DNA of 64,000 bases from Roseburia lenta (GTDB lineage: Bacteria; Bacillota; Clostridia; Lachnospirales; Lachnospiraceae): the NCBI RefSeq assembly GCF_014287435.1, contig NZ_JACOPG010000001.1, positions 682,001 to 746,000 on the forward strand. Reading direction: 5' to 3'. The position numbers and the translations under genes are program-made. Of this stretch, positions 16,807-25,209 are shown in pieces. Numbering within the stretch: the first letter of the stretch is position 1; the number at the start of each line of letters is the position of its first letter. The notes beneath the pieces were generated by a model that was given only the letters and a program-made list of their open reading frames with translations, was not told the DNA's origin and made no database searches.

Positions 16807-18243
16807 TTATTTTTCCTGCATCCAGGCATAATAAAATTGGAGCAAACCAATTCTTGCCTTGGTATTTGTTTTCTCATTCATATTCGAAAGATGACGGTAC
16901 AAGGCTGCCCGCGAAATAGCAAGCCGGGTCGCCATCTCTGTCACATTATCTTCTGAATGAAGCATGCACGCAAGCACTTCCACTTCACGTGGTGTTAAGG
17001 AAAACTCCTGCGCAAAAAGTGCAAGCAATTCCTCTTCACTTTTCTTATGTGTTTCTAATATCTTTTCTGTTTTTTCTGCTTCCTGTGATAAAATTGCATT
17101 TTCCTGTTTCCATCGCATTTGATCCCCATATCTCTGGTATACAAAAATCAGAACACTTGTAATAGCAAATAACACAAGTGCAATGACAATGGTAACATAA
17201 CTTGGCGAATGTAAAAGTGCCAGTGACATTGAAGCCGTTCCCACCGCACACAGATTGTTGACAGCACGCCCCAGTCCAGCCCATAGTTTTCCCTCTTTCA
17301 TTGCATACGAAAGACGCATAAAACTGCTGGCAAAATAGATGGAAAAGAAGCCGGCCGACAGATAAAATACAACCAATCCCAATATAAATGGACCACCGCA
17401 CGTGATCACAACCACGCAAATCGTTGAAAGCATCATCACACAATACATGATGATGTTCTGGTAAGCACCTTTTTTGATATCATATAAAAATCCTGCAAGC
17501 AAACCACTGCATGCAAGTAAAAGCCTCGGCCATTGTCCAATATCCGCACCTCCACCAGCATGTACCAATGTCACCGCGTTATCTAATGTTGCAAAAATAA
17601 ATGTCATGAGAGCGACTATAAAAATCAACAGCATGCCAGTCTTTCGTGCAACACCATCCGCTTCTATGAGCGGATGCGTTTCTCCTTGCGCACCGACCTG
17701 CTGTGCTTTTACCATAAACAAACCTTCCATAACAGCAAATGCCAGACATAAGAAAATCACCTGCACTGCTACGGATGAAATACAATTGTTATTGATAAAC
17801 TGTAATAAAATCCCAAAGGCATAGGCACATCCTACTGTCCGTGCCAAATGCGATTTTTCTGTCTCAATTTCTGTCGCAAAAGTCTGCGCCACCAAATAAT
17901 GCACACCACTTCCAAAATACCCAAGCAACAAGAATAAAAACAAACCTGCGCGCAATGTATGTCCATAGCCGCTATGAATCCTGATAAAAAAGAACATCAG
18001 AATCACAGCAGCACTGCTCATGCTCCAAAACAGTTGCTTTATCTTTGCCGGTAACATTTTTTCCATTGGTGCATACAACAAAAATCCAAGCACACTACTA
18101 CCTAAAATATAGTTCTGTGCTAAGACCACACCATCTGCATCTGTCACAAAAGCCATCATATTATCAAAATAGTATTCTGCACCAAGAAATACAAAGTAAA
18201 AAATTCCTAGCATTAAAATGGATTTCACAGTACCTTTTTTCAT
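16807..18243 (-). CDS. LuxR-type regulator with multi-spanning membrane domain
   Basis: About 478 residues. The first ~390 are very hydrophobic with about 12 membrane helices (MFS-like layout). The last ~65 form a LuxR/GerE helix-turn-helix (SLTPREVEVLACML, then an AISRAALYRHLSNM recognition region). A charged, helical linker joins the two. This is a one-component membrane regulator, presumably sensing an external or membrane signal. ATG 18243 has AGGA 8 bases upstream; ATG 18252 is an alternative. The RsgI-like and wall-protein genes follow on the same strand, so they are candidate targets. A small ATG-like palindromic region (16780s) follows the stop. Confidence 0.82.
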   Translation of the reverse strand: MKKGTVKSILMLGIFYFVFLGAEYYFDNMMAFVTDADGVVLAQNYILGSSVLGFLLYAPMEKMLPAKIKQLFWSMSSAAVILMFFFIRIHSGYGHTLRAGLFLFLLLGYFGSGVHYLVAQTFATEIETEKSHLARTVGCAYAFGILLQFINNNCISSVAVQVIFLCLAFAVMEGLFMVKAQQVGAQGETHPLIEADGVARKTGMLLIFIVALMTFIFATLDNAVTLVHAGGGADIGQWPRLLLACSGLLAGFLYDIKKGAYQNIIMYCVMMLSTICVVVITCGGPFILGLVVFYLSAGFFSIYFASSFMRLSYAMKEGKLWAGLGRAVNNLCAVGTASMSLALLHSPSYVTIVIALVLFAITSVLIFVYQRYGDQMRWKQENAILSQEAEKTEKILETHKKSEEELLALFAQEFSLTPREVEVLACMLHSEDNVTEMATRLAISRAALYRHLSNMNEKTNTKARIGLLQFYYAWMQEK

Positions 18244-18388
18244 ATCATTCATCCTACCATTCCATAAGAGCCAGCCACTTGGTCTGACTCTATCCTTATT
18301 TATACCCCCTATTTATTGAAACAACATGAAATCATTATAACGCAGTTTCCAAAGATACCAAAGGAATTTATTCTATATAATTGTTAAA

Positions 18389-19123
18389 TTATGGTTCGAA
18401 ATCACAGGCTTCGTAGGCTGTTGTATCGGAATAGTCCCACCATTCTCCCGCATAACCTACAAAACCACATTCTGTCATCACACGCTCCATCATTCTAGCG
18501 TTTCCTGCCGCTGTTTCCGGCACATCACTGTAATCACGGTCGGCTTTGAGGGAAAAATCGTCAAAACCGGTCGGCATTTCCACCTCATTTCCATCGAATG
18601 TAACAAGCGTCATGTCAATTGTCCCTCCAAGGTTATGTGCTTTCATACCATTGGCTGGGTTTGCAACATAACGTGGATTTGGACAGACTTGCCACAACTT
18701 TTCCTGTGCCGCAAACGGACGATAGGCATCCCATATTTTTATGTAATATCCCATAGCTTTGAATTTTTCCTGTGCCACTGCGAGTTTTTTTACTGTTCCA
18801 TAGCGCAAATAGGCATCCTTAAAATCGTAGATGACCGTACCGGTAAAATTATCTGCTGTGGCATACTTAAGATCCACCACAATATCCGGAATATAATCTG
18901 TAATTTTCACGAAGTCTGTATCTGCAGGTTCTGGTAACTGTTCTGGAAGTTGCTCTGCTTGCCGACTTTCCCTTTCTATTGATGTTTCTTTTTCCTGTTC
19001 GACCTTTTTTCCCTCTGTCCTTTGCACAGTTTGATATCTGCCATAGAAGATGACTCCTATCGTAAGACCAATCAGGACTACCTCAAGAAACAGAAACCCT
19101 CGTTTCTTTTTTCGCAAATTCAT
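18389..19123 (-). CDS. VanX-like D-Ala-D-Ala dipeptidase (M15D), membrane-anchored
   Basis: 244 residues. After a basic N-terminus comes one membrane anchor (about 9-28), an acidic/glutamine-rich linker (about 35-65) and an M15D peptidase domain. Zn and catalytic motifs are recognisable: WDAYRPF (Arg), KAHNLGGTIDMT (His and Asp ligands) and GEWWDYSD (catalytic Glu, with Asp where VanX proteins often have His). It probably trims D-Ala-D-Ala dipeptide or peptidoglycan fragments outside the cell. No vanA/vanH partners are near, so it is unlikely to be a resistance gene. GGAAGG lies 7 bases before the ATG. Confidence 0.85.
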   Translation of the reverse strand: MNLRKKKRGFLFLEVVLIGLTIGVIFYGRYQTVQRTEGKKVEQEKETSIERESRQAEQLPEQLPEPADTDFVKITDYIPDIVVDLKYATADNFTGTVIYDFKDAYLRYGTVKKLAVAQEKFKAMGYYIKIWDAYRPFAAQEKLWQVCPNPRYVANPANGMKAHNLGGTIDMTLVTFDGNEVEMPTGFDDFSLKADRDYSDVPETAAGNARMMERVMTECGFVGYAGEWWDYSDTTAYEACDFEP

Positions 19124-19189
19124 CTAACATCCTTCCACATGATCTGAGCCATTGCAGGCTCTTGTCACGTCATTGCTTGTCACATATTG

Positions 19190-19218
19190 ATTATAATAGA
19201 CCAATTCCACATCAGCAA
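19190..19218 (-). promoter_or_regulatory. promoter of the VanX-like gene
   Basis: Minus-strand TTGCTG (19213-19218), 17-bp spacer, TATAAT (19190-19195), about 65 bp before the ATG. Confidence 0.7.
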
Positions 19219-19273
19219 CCTAACAATAGAAATCGTCCACTTGTATGTGAAAAAACGTTTGCTAAACCCAAAA

Positions 19274-19300
19274 CCGATTGGCTCTTTGTGAACCAATCGG
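19274..19300 (-). terminator. second terminator downstream of fucO
   Basis: Perfect 8-bp arms (19274-19281 and 19293-19300), followed on the minus strand by TTTT. It backs up the terminator at 19313-19353. Confidence 0.65.
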
Positions 19301-19312
19301 GCTATAATTCCA

Positions 19313-19353
19313 AAAAAGTACACTCATCTTAGTATAGGATGAGTGTACTTTTT
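19313..19353 (-). terminator. terminator of fucO
   Basis: A perfect 15-bp stem (19313-19327 with 19339-19353) whose arms end in A/T runs, 25 bp after the fucO stop. Confidence 0.92.
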
Positions 19354-19377
19354 GCGGTGTTACAAACTAGTTACAGA

Positions 19378-20526
19378 CTAAAGAAGTGATTCATAAAGTT
19401 TTGTGATCTCCTCTACACTTGTCTCTCTTGGGTTACCCGGTCTGCATGCATCATCATATGCTGACTGTGCCAGGAATGGAATATCTTCCTTCTTTACAAT
19501 ATCCTTTAAGTCTGCCGGGATACCAACATCTGCTGACAACTTCTTGACAGCATCAATAGCAGCCTTTCTGTACTCTTCCTGTGTCATATCGTCAACACCT
19601 TCTACCCCCATAGCGCGGGCAATCTCACGATACTTTTCGCCAGATACCGGTGCATTATACTCCATACCTGTTGGCAGGATAATAGCATTTGCCACACCAT
19701 GTGGTGTATCGTAAAGTGCGCCCAAAGGATGCGCCATAGAGTGAACAATACCAAGACCTACATTAGAAAATCCCATACCAGCAACATACTGTCCCAAAGC
19801 CATATCTGCTCTGCCTTCCGGTGTGTTCTCAACAGCAGCACGGAGAGATCTTGAGATAATCTCGATTGCCTTTAAGTGGAACATATCGGACAACTCCCAT
19901 GCGCCTGCTGTAATATATCCCTCGATCGCATGTGTCAGTGCGTCCATACCGGTTGCAGCGGTAAGTCCCTTTGGCATACTTGCCATCATCTCAGGATCTA
20001 CAAAGGCAACAACCGGAATATCCTTAGGGTCTACACATACCATCTTACGGTTTTTCTCTGCATCTGTGATAACATAGTTGATGGTAACCTCTGCTGCGGT
20101 TCCTGCAGTTGTTGGCACTGCAAAAATAGGAACACATTTATTCTTTGTAGGTGCAACGCCTTCAAGACTTACAACATCTGCGAATTCCGGGTTCTTAATG
20201 ATGATACCGATTGCCTTCGCTGTATCCATGGAAGATCCGCCACCAATTGCAACGATATAATCAGCGCCGGATGCCTTGAATGCTTCCACACCGGTCTTTA
20301 CATTCTCAACCGTTGGGTTTGGTTTGATGTTTGAGTAGAGTTCATAAGCGATCTTTGCCTCATCCAGTACGTCAAGCACTTTCTTGGTTACACCGAACTT
20401 TACCAGATCAGGATCTGAGCATACAAATGCTTTCTGAAATCCCCTTCCCAATGTTTCTGTTGCAATCTCTGCGATTGCTCCTGCACCATGATAAGATGTC
20501 TCGTTCAACACAAATCTGTTTGCCAT
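19378..20526 (-). CDS. fucO: lactaldehyde reductase / 1,2-propanediol oxidoreductase (iron-dependent ADH)
   Basis: A 382-residue group III iron alcohol dehydrogenase that follows E. coli FucO closely along its whole length: the MANRFVLNET start, NAD-binding IGGGSSMDTAKA, PTTAGTAAEVTINYVIT, and Fe-ligand motifs GMDALTHAIEG, HSMAHPLGA and DTPHGVANA. It reduces L-lactaldehyde to 1,2-propanediol with NADH and regenerates NAD+ during deoxyhexose fermentation. It stands alone with its own promoter and tandem terminators. AGGAGG lies just before the ATG. No fucose pathway genes are adjacent. Confidence 0.92.
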   Translation of the reverse strand: MANRFVLNETSYHGAGAIAEIATETLGRGFQKAFVCSDPDLVKFGVTKKVLDVLDEAKIAYELYSNIKPNPTVENVKTGVEAFKASGADYIVAIGGGSSMDTAKAIGIIIKNPEFADVVSLEGVAPTKNKCVPIFAVPTTAGTAAEVTINYVITDAEKNRKMVCVDPKDIPVVAFVDPEMMASMPKGLTAATGMDALTHAIEGYITAGAWELSDMFHLKAIEIISRSLRAAVENTPEGRADMALGQYVAGMGFSNVGLGIVHSMAHPLGALYDTPHGVANAIILPTGMEYNAPVSGEKYREIARAMGVEGVDDMTQEEYRKAAIDAVKKLSADVGIPADLKDIVKKEDIPFLAQSAYDDACRPGNPRETSVEEITKLYESLL

Positions 20527-20585
20527 AATAAAAAACCTCCTAATTTTGTTAAAATACCCAATTCTTCCGAACTGTCTTTTTCTAC

Positions 20586-20613
20586 ATTTTAACGCAATCC
20601 TGAGGTTTTACAA
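20586..20613 (-). promoter_or_regulatory. candidate promoter of fucO
   Basis: Minus-strand TTGTAA (20608-20613), 16-bp spacer, TAAAAT (20586-20591), about 60 bp upstream of the start. The rest of the 401-bp gap 20527-20928 holds only the terminator at 20878-20904; I see no other gene or structure there. Confidence 0.5.
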
Positions 20614-20877
20614 GTAAGTTTGATATTTTTTTGACAATGGACAAAAATGGTTTTCTTTTTTGCAAGAGAGGACACTTTTAGGAAAAGTAATCACAGTCTC
20701 CTTCTGCCCCTACTGCCTTCAAGGATTTCTTTTTTGGAGGCGCCCTGTCTCATCTGCTCGTATCTCTCTGCTTTCTTTTCTCTTGTAAACATATTCCCAA
20801 AACCGTCCTTTCGATTGCTTCTCGGTTTTCCTCTATTAAATCACGTTCACTTTACCATAAATAGCAGGACAAAAAAC

Positions 20878-20904
20878 GGACACAATCATGCGTCGATTGT
20901 GTCC
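20878..20904 (-). terminator. terminator of the pyrC-to-GNAT gene group
   Basis: Perfect 10-bp arms (20878-20887, 20895-20904), followed on the minus strand by a run of T, 25 bp after the GNAT stop codon. Confidence 0.88.
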
Positions 20905-20928
20905 CAAAAATTCCTATTCTATTCTCTT

Positions 20929-21504
20929 TCACTCCACAGTCCGGTAGGGCTTGATCTCTGTCATCCCCTTTTTATGTTCTCCTAAGAACTTTTCCAGTGT
21001 TGTCATGTGATACCAGCGGTCAAATTTATATCCGCTGTAATGCTGGGTTCCAGCAATGTGATAACCCATTTTCTGATGGAATTTCAGACTATCAAAGGTC
21101 AGGTAGTCATCTTCTGTCTCAGGCTCTGCGACCAGCGCGTAACAATTGACCACTCCCTGCTTTTTCAAAGCCGCTTCCAGTGCTTCATACAAAATACAAC
21201 CCAATCCACCGCGCCTTTTTTCCTGATGGATATAAATAGACACCTCCACATCCCAGGCAAAAGCAGCTCTTTCATGATAGCGGTGGGCATAGGCATACCC
21301 AAGAATCTGACCATTACACTCAGCGACCAGATAGGGATACCACGCTTGAATACTACAGATCCGGTCAGTAAACTCTGCCACTGAAGGGACTTCTGTTTCA
21401 AAGGTGATCGCCGTATTCTTCACATAATAAGCATAAATTTCACACAAGGCCTCTGCATCCGAAACCCTAGCCTCTCGCACGCATATTTTCTTTTCATCCA
21501 TCAC
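20929..21504 (-). CDS. GNAT acetyltransferase, phosphinothricin-acetyltransferase-like
   Basis: A 191-residue GNAT of the PAT/Bar/MddA type: the REARVSDAEALCEIYAYYV start, TAITFETE, an AFAWDVEVSIYI strand, the acetyl-CoA loop around RRGGLGCILY, and the KMGYHIAGTQ C-terminal part. The family acetylates amino-acid analogues such as phosphinothricin or methionine sulfoximine. Its start overlaps the stop of the GGDEF gene by 4 bp. It is last in the pyr-linked transcript. Confidence 0.85.
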   Translation of the reverse strand: MMDEKKICVREARVSDAEALCEIYAYYVKNTAITFETEVPSVAEFTDRICSIQAWYPYLVAECNGQILGYAYAHRYHERAAFAWDVEVSIYIHQEKRRGGLGCILYEALEAALKKQGVVNCYALVAEPETEDDYLTFDSLKFHQKMGYHIAGTQHYSGYKFDRWYHMTTLEKFLGEHKKGMTEIKPYRTVE

Positions 21505-22529
21505 ATAATCACCTGATTTCCACCGTTGTATCTGGCAAGTTGTAACTTTTGCTCTGCTCTCTCAAACCAATCCTGCATCTCCATGCTATCTTCATAGACA
21601 GCCACGCCTCCGGACACCTGCAGTAAGCACTCCTCGGTCATATCCAACACCTGTGTCTGCTGGATTTTTTCAAGCAAGTGGTCCAGTTTTTCTCTGCTTT
21701 CTGAAACATTTCTTCCGCCGATGGTAAATTCATTGCTATCCCATCTGGCGCAGGTGCAATCCGGCATCCGTCTCTGCATGCAATTTGCAATTTCGATCAG
21801 CGCCTGATCTGCCGCCACATGCCCATAGGTCTGACGGATCCACTCGTAATTATCCAGTTCCAATACAGCGATCCAACATTCTGTGGCATTCTCGCCTTTT
21901 ATTGCTGCCCGGACGACATCCTGCATGCCATAGCGATCCAAAAGCCCGGTCATTGCATCTGTCTGTGCTAACTGACGCAAATTCTTTTCCATAGAATAAG
22001 AGTAGCGCGTCATGACATAGGCTAAAATGATCGGAATGACAAAGGCTAAGATCAAAATAGATAATTTTGTGTAAAAATTTACCCATTCCGGCAAGACATA
22101 AACCGCCTTGTGATATCTGTCTATAAATTCAATGCAGATATAACTTATCATATATATTACACTGTAAAGGATCCCGTGCGCACTGCGTCCACGCAATTTC
22201 AGCGAGAAATAATCTGTATAGAAAAAGACGATTGGCATGCCAAGCAAAGTGATCTGTAGTCCACAATCCGTCCCCACAAAATAAGCTGCAAAGATCATGT
22301 GTACCATGACTTCGATCCCTACAATGCTGATAAACCAATCTATCTTTTCTTTTTGTATGATCCAGAAACTGATAATATAGATCAATACACTCAAAAAATT
22401 CAGGTTTCGCATTTCCACGACGTCTAAGGCATGGAAATAGAAAATAAACCATGTATGAATAATGAGCAGGGAAAAACTAAGGATGCGTGCAGACTGCATT
22501 GCTACTTTTTTATTAAAAAAACGATCCAT
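21501..22529 (-). CDS. membrane GGDEF-domain protein with degenerate active site
   Basis: 342 residues: about six membrane helices in the first ~180, then a GGDEF domain (about 185-340) with the TDAMTGLLDRYGM entry motif. At the active-site turn, where GG[DE]EF is required, the sequence reads WDSNEF. Both glycines are missing, so diguanylate cyclase activity is unlikely. It may bind GTP or c-di-GMP as a sensor, or be a relic. It starts 9 bp after pyrD and overlaps the GNAT gene by 4 bp, so it appears co-transcribed with pyrimidine genes. Confidence 0.83.
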   Translation of the reverse strand: MDRFFNKKVAMQSARILSFSLLIIHTWFIFYFHALDVVEMRNLNFLSVLIYIISFWIIQKEKIDWFISIVGIEVMVHMIFAAYFVGTDCGLQITLLGMPIVFFYTDYFSLKLRGRSAHGILYSVIYMISYICIEFIDRYHKAVYVLPEWVNFYTKLSILILAFVIPIILAYVMTRYSYSMEKNLRQLAQTDAMTGLLDRYGMQDVVRAAIKGENATECWIAVLELDNYEWIRQTYGHVAADQALIEIANCMQRRMPDCTCARWDSNEFTIGGRNVSESREKLDHLLEKIQQTQVLDMTEECLLQVSGGVAVYEDSMEMQDWFERAEQKLQLARYNGGNQVIM

Positions 22530-22538
22530 ACCCGCTCC

Positions 22539-23444
22539 TTAATGTACCGCTCCGATCAGATCCTGCACATTTTCCACATGCATACGTTTCATATAATCTT
22601 CGATGCCATCTGCGATCTCAAGGGTTGCCATCGGGTTATAGAAATTGGCGGTTCCTACCGATACCGCTGTAGCACCTGCTAAGATCATCTCGATCGCATC
22701 CTCGGCATTTTCAATACCACCCATACCAATGATCGGAAGTTTCACTGCCTGTGCCACCTGATAGACCATGCGTACCGCGATCGGATGCACTGCCGGTCCG
22801 GACATACCGCCTGTCTTATTTGCCAATGCAAAAGTCTGGCGATTGATATCAATCTTCATACCGGTCAGGGTATTGATCAAAGAAAGGACATCTGCACCGC
22901 CTGCTTCTGCCGCGCGTGCCATCTCCGTAATGTCTGTTACATTCGGGCTGAGTTTCATAATAACCGGCTGTTTTGCATGCTTTTTCACTTCTTTGGTGAT
23001 CGCCTCTACCGCCTTTGGATCCTGTCCAAAAGCAATACCGCCTTCTTTGACGTTCGGGCAGGAAATATTGATTTCCAACATATCCACACGCTTTTCCTGT
23101 CCCAGACATTCCACAACCTCCAGATAATCTGCCGTAGTCTTTCCACAGACATTAACGATCACCTTGGTATCATAGCCTTCCAAAAAAGGCAGATCTCTCT
23201 GGCAGAAAACATCAATGCCCGGATTTTGCAGTCCGATGGCATTGAGCATACCACTGCGCACTTCCGCCACACGCGGTGTCGCATTGCCCGGCCACGGCAC
23301 ATTTGCCACGCCCTTTGTCACGACCGCACCCAGACGGTTCAGATCTACGAACTCACTATATTCGGCTCCGGATCCAAAGGTTCCTGATGCCACCATGACT
23401 GGATTTTTTAAGGTTACCCCTGCTAAATTTACCTGTGTATTCAT
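22539..23444 (-). CDS. pyrD: dihydroorotate dehydrogenase B, catalytic subunit
   Basis: A 301-residue class 1B DHODH. It has the MVASGTFGSG FMN/substrate motif, NISCPNVKEGG with the catalytic Cys of class 1 enzymes, VIMKLSPNVTD, and IIGMGGIENAEDA for FMN phosphate. It oxidises dihydroorotate and passes electrons through PyrK to NAD+. The start overlaps the pyrK stop by one base. Confidence 0.96.
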   Translation of the reverse strand: MNTQVNLAGVTLKNPVMVASGTFGSGAEYSEFVDLNRLGAVVTKGVANVPWPGNATPRVAEVRSGMLNAIGLQNPGIDVFCQRDLPFLEGYDTKVIVNVCGKTTADYLEVVECLGQEKRVDMLEINISCPNVKEGGIAFGQDPKAVEAITKEVKKHAKQPVIMKLSPNVTDITEMARAAEAGGADVLSLINTLTGMKIDINRQTFALANKTGGMSGPAVHPIAVRMVYQVAQAVKLPIIGMGGIENAEDAIEMILAGATAVSVGTANFYNPMATLEIADGIEDYMKRMHVENVQDLIGAVH

Positions 23445-24208
23445 TAGAGTTCCACCTCCTCAGCCAGAAATACCGGACCATCCTTGCAGACCCTTGCATT
23501 ATGCACATGAGAATGTGCATCTACTTCCTTGGTCTGGCAGACACAGCCCAGACATGCACCAATGCCGCAAGCCATCCGCTCTTCCATAGAAATATAGCAC
23601 TTGATGCCCTTTTCTTCCGCAAACTTCTTAACGGCAGCAAGCATAGGCTTTGGACCGCAGGCATAGATGACATCCCCAGTCACATTCTTTTGCCGTAAGA
23701 CATCCACGACCGTACCGTGTAGCCCTACCGAGCCATCATCCGTTGCGATCTCCACCTGTCCGTATGATTCAAATTGCTCTTTTAAAAACAACTGATCATC
23801 CCGATAGCCCAGAACGATTGTTGAATCCTGTTTTAATTGTTTTGCTAATTCTAACATCGGAGGTACGCCGATACCGCCACCGATTACGATTGGATGCTGA
23901 CCTTCGAGTGGAAAGCCATTTCCCAAAGGTCCCAGAATCCTGACCTGTTCGTCTGTCTGCAGTTTGGAAAATTCTTTTGTTCCTTTTCCTGCCAGCCGGT
24001 AGACCAGACGAATGGCGTTTCTGTCGGTATCGATCTGACAAATGCTGATCGGTCTCGGTAAGAGGCGGCTTCCTTCCCCACAATAAAGGGATACGAACTG
24101 TCCCGCTGCCGCTTCCTTTGCAACATTGGTGGCCAGCCACATACTGTAGACACTTTCTGCCAATATGGTCTGTTCTAATACGGTTGCCATTTCCTGAATC
24201 TTTGCCAT
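23444..24208 (-). CDS. pyrK: dihydroorotate dehydrogenase B, electron-transfer subunit
   Basis: A 254-residue PyrK: an FAD-binding barrel (RPISICQID, about 50), an NAD-binding fold (GGGIGVPPMLELAK, about 110) and a C-terminal [2Fe-2S] site (CGIGACLGC plus a later Cys). It hands electrons from PyrD to NAD+. It lies 15 bp after pyrF and overlaps pyrD. Confidence 0.95.
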   Translation of the reverse strand: MAKIQEMATVLEQTILAESVYSMWLATNVAKEAAAGQFVSLYCGEGSRLLPRPISICQIDTDRNAIRLVYRLAGKGTKEFSKLQTDEQVRILGPLGNGFPLEGQHPIVIGGGIGVPPMLELAKQLKQDSTIVLGYRDDQLFLKEQFESYGQVEIATDDGSVGLHGTVVDVLRQKNVTGDVIYACGPKPMLAAVKKFAEEKGIKCYISMEERMACGIGACLGCVCQTKEVDAHSHVHNARVCKDGPVFLAEEVEL

Positions 24209-24223
24209 AACATGTACTCCTTG

Positions 24224-25165
24224 TTAATTTAATGCTGACTTAATATCCGCAATCATGGCTTCAACTGCCATACGACTCGCATCTGCAAAATTCTCTTCCG
24301 TAATGCCCTTTGCCTGATACTGTTCCTGCTTATAGGCTGCGATGATACCACGGGAGGAATTGACGATAGCGCCCAGACCATCCTTGTCAAAGAAATGTAC
24401 CAGATCTGCACCCTTGCCGCCCTGTGCGCCATATCCCGGAACCAGGATATAAGACTTTGGCATCAATTCACGCAATACCTTTCCCATTTCCGGATAGGTG
24501 GCTCCTACAACAGCACCGACATAACTGTAGTCATCACCCATGCAGTCGCTACCCCATTTATCAACCATCTGTCCGACAAATTCATATAGAGGTCTCTGCT
24601 TGCCCTCATCATCCGTGATCACGCGATCCTGAAATTCTCCACTGGACGGATTGGAGGTCTTGACCAATACAAAGATTCCCTTTTTCTCCTCTTTGCAGAC
24701 TTTGACAAACGGCTCAATGCCATCACTGCCCAAATATGGATTGACAGTCGCAAAGTCCTCATCAAATGGTGTCAGCACCTTACTTCCTACGGCGACTTGA
24801 CCCAAATGCGCTGTCGCATAGGCTGCGGATGTGGAACCGATATCTCCACGTTTTACATCACCGATCACGACCAGATCCTTTTCGTGGCAGTAGTCTACGG
24901 TCTTTTTAAAAGCTGCAAGCCCCGGCAGTCCGAACTGCTCGTACATAGCGATCTGTGGCTTTACCGCAGGGATCAGATCATAGGTTGCATCTACGATTGC
25001 CTTGTTGTATGCAAAAATGGCATCTGCCACTGCCTCTAAAGACTCACCCTTTTCTGCCACGGCTGCATCCAGCAGGTGCGTTGGCAGATAAGAAAGCATA
25101 GGGTCTAAGCCGACCACGATCGGTGCGCCTGTCTTTTTAATTTTTTCATTTAACTTGTTGATCAT
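24224..25165 (-). CDS. pyrF: orotidine 5'-phosphate decarboxylase (long form)
   Basis: A 313-residue OMP decarboxylase of the longer (type 2) group. It has the catalytic DVKRGDIGSTSAAYA motif (Lys/Asp pair), the VVGLDPMLSYLP N-terminus, VLVKTSNPSS and a C-terminal GYGAQGGKG phosphate loop. It makes UMP, the last step of the pathway. It is the second gene of pyrC-F-K-D, 44 bp after pyrC. Confidence 0.95.
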   Translation of the reverse strand: MINKLNEKIKKTGAPIVVGLDPMLSYLPTHLLDAAVAEKGESLEAVADAIFAYNKAIVDATYDLIPAVKPQIAMYEQFGLPGLAAFKKTVDYCHEKDLVVIGDVKRGDIGSTSAAYATAHLGQVAVGSKVLTPFDEDFATVNPYLGSDGIEPFVKVCKEEKKGIFVLVKTSNPSSGEFQDRVITDDEGKQRPLYEFVGQMVDKWGSDCMGDDYSYVGAVVGATYPEMGKVLRELMPKSYILVPGYGAQGGKGADLVHFFDKDGLGAIVNSSRGIIAAYKQEQYQAKGITEENFADASRMAVEAMIADIKSALN

Positions 25166-25209
25166 ATCTCTATCCTCACTCTTTTTATTCTTTTCCTATG
25201 ATACCCCAG

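Noticed and set aside
18389..19123. vancomycin resistance gene
   Set aside because: VanX-like fold, but no vanA/vanH-type genes nearby and it is membrane-anchored, so general wall peptide metabolism is more likely.
20527..20570. Rex (NADH-sensing) site before fucO
   Set aside because: One TTGTTAA half-site is visible but the second half is missing.
22785..23387. 200-residue plus-strand open frame
   Set aside because: Antisense shadow of pyrD, Cys/His-rich and without a start signal.
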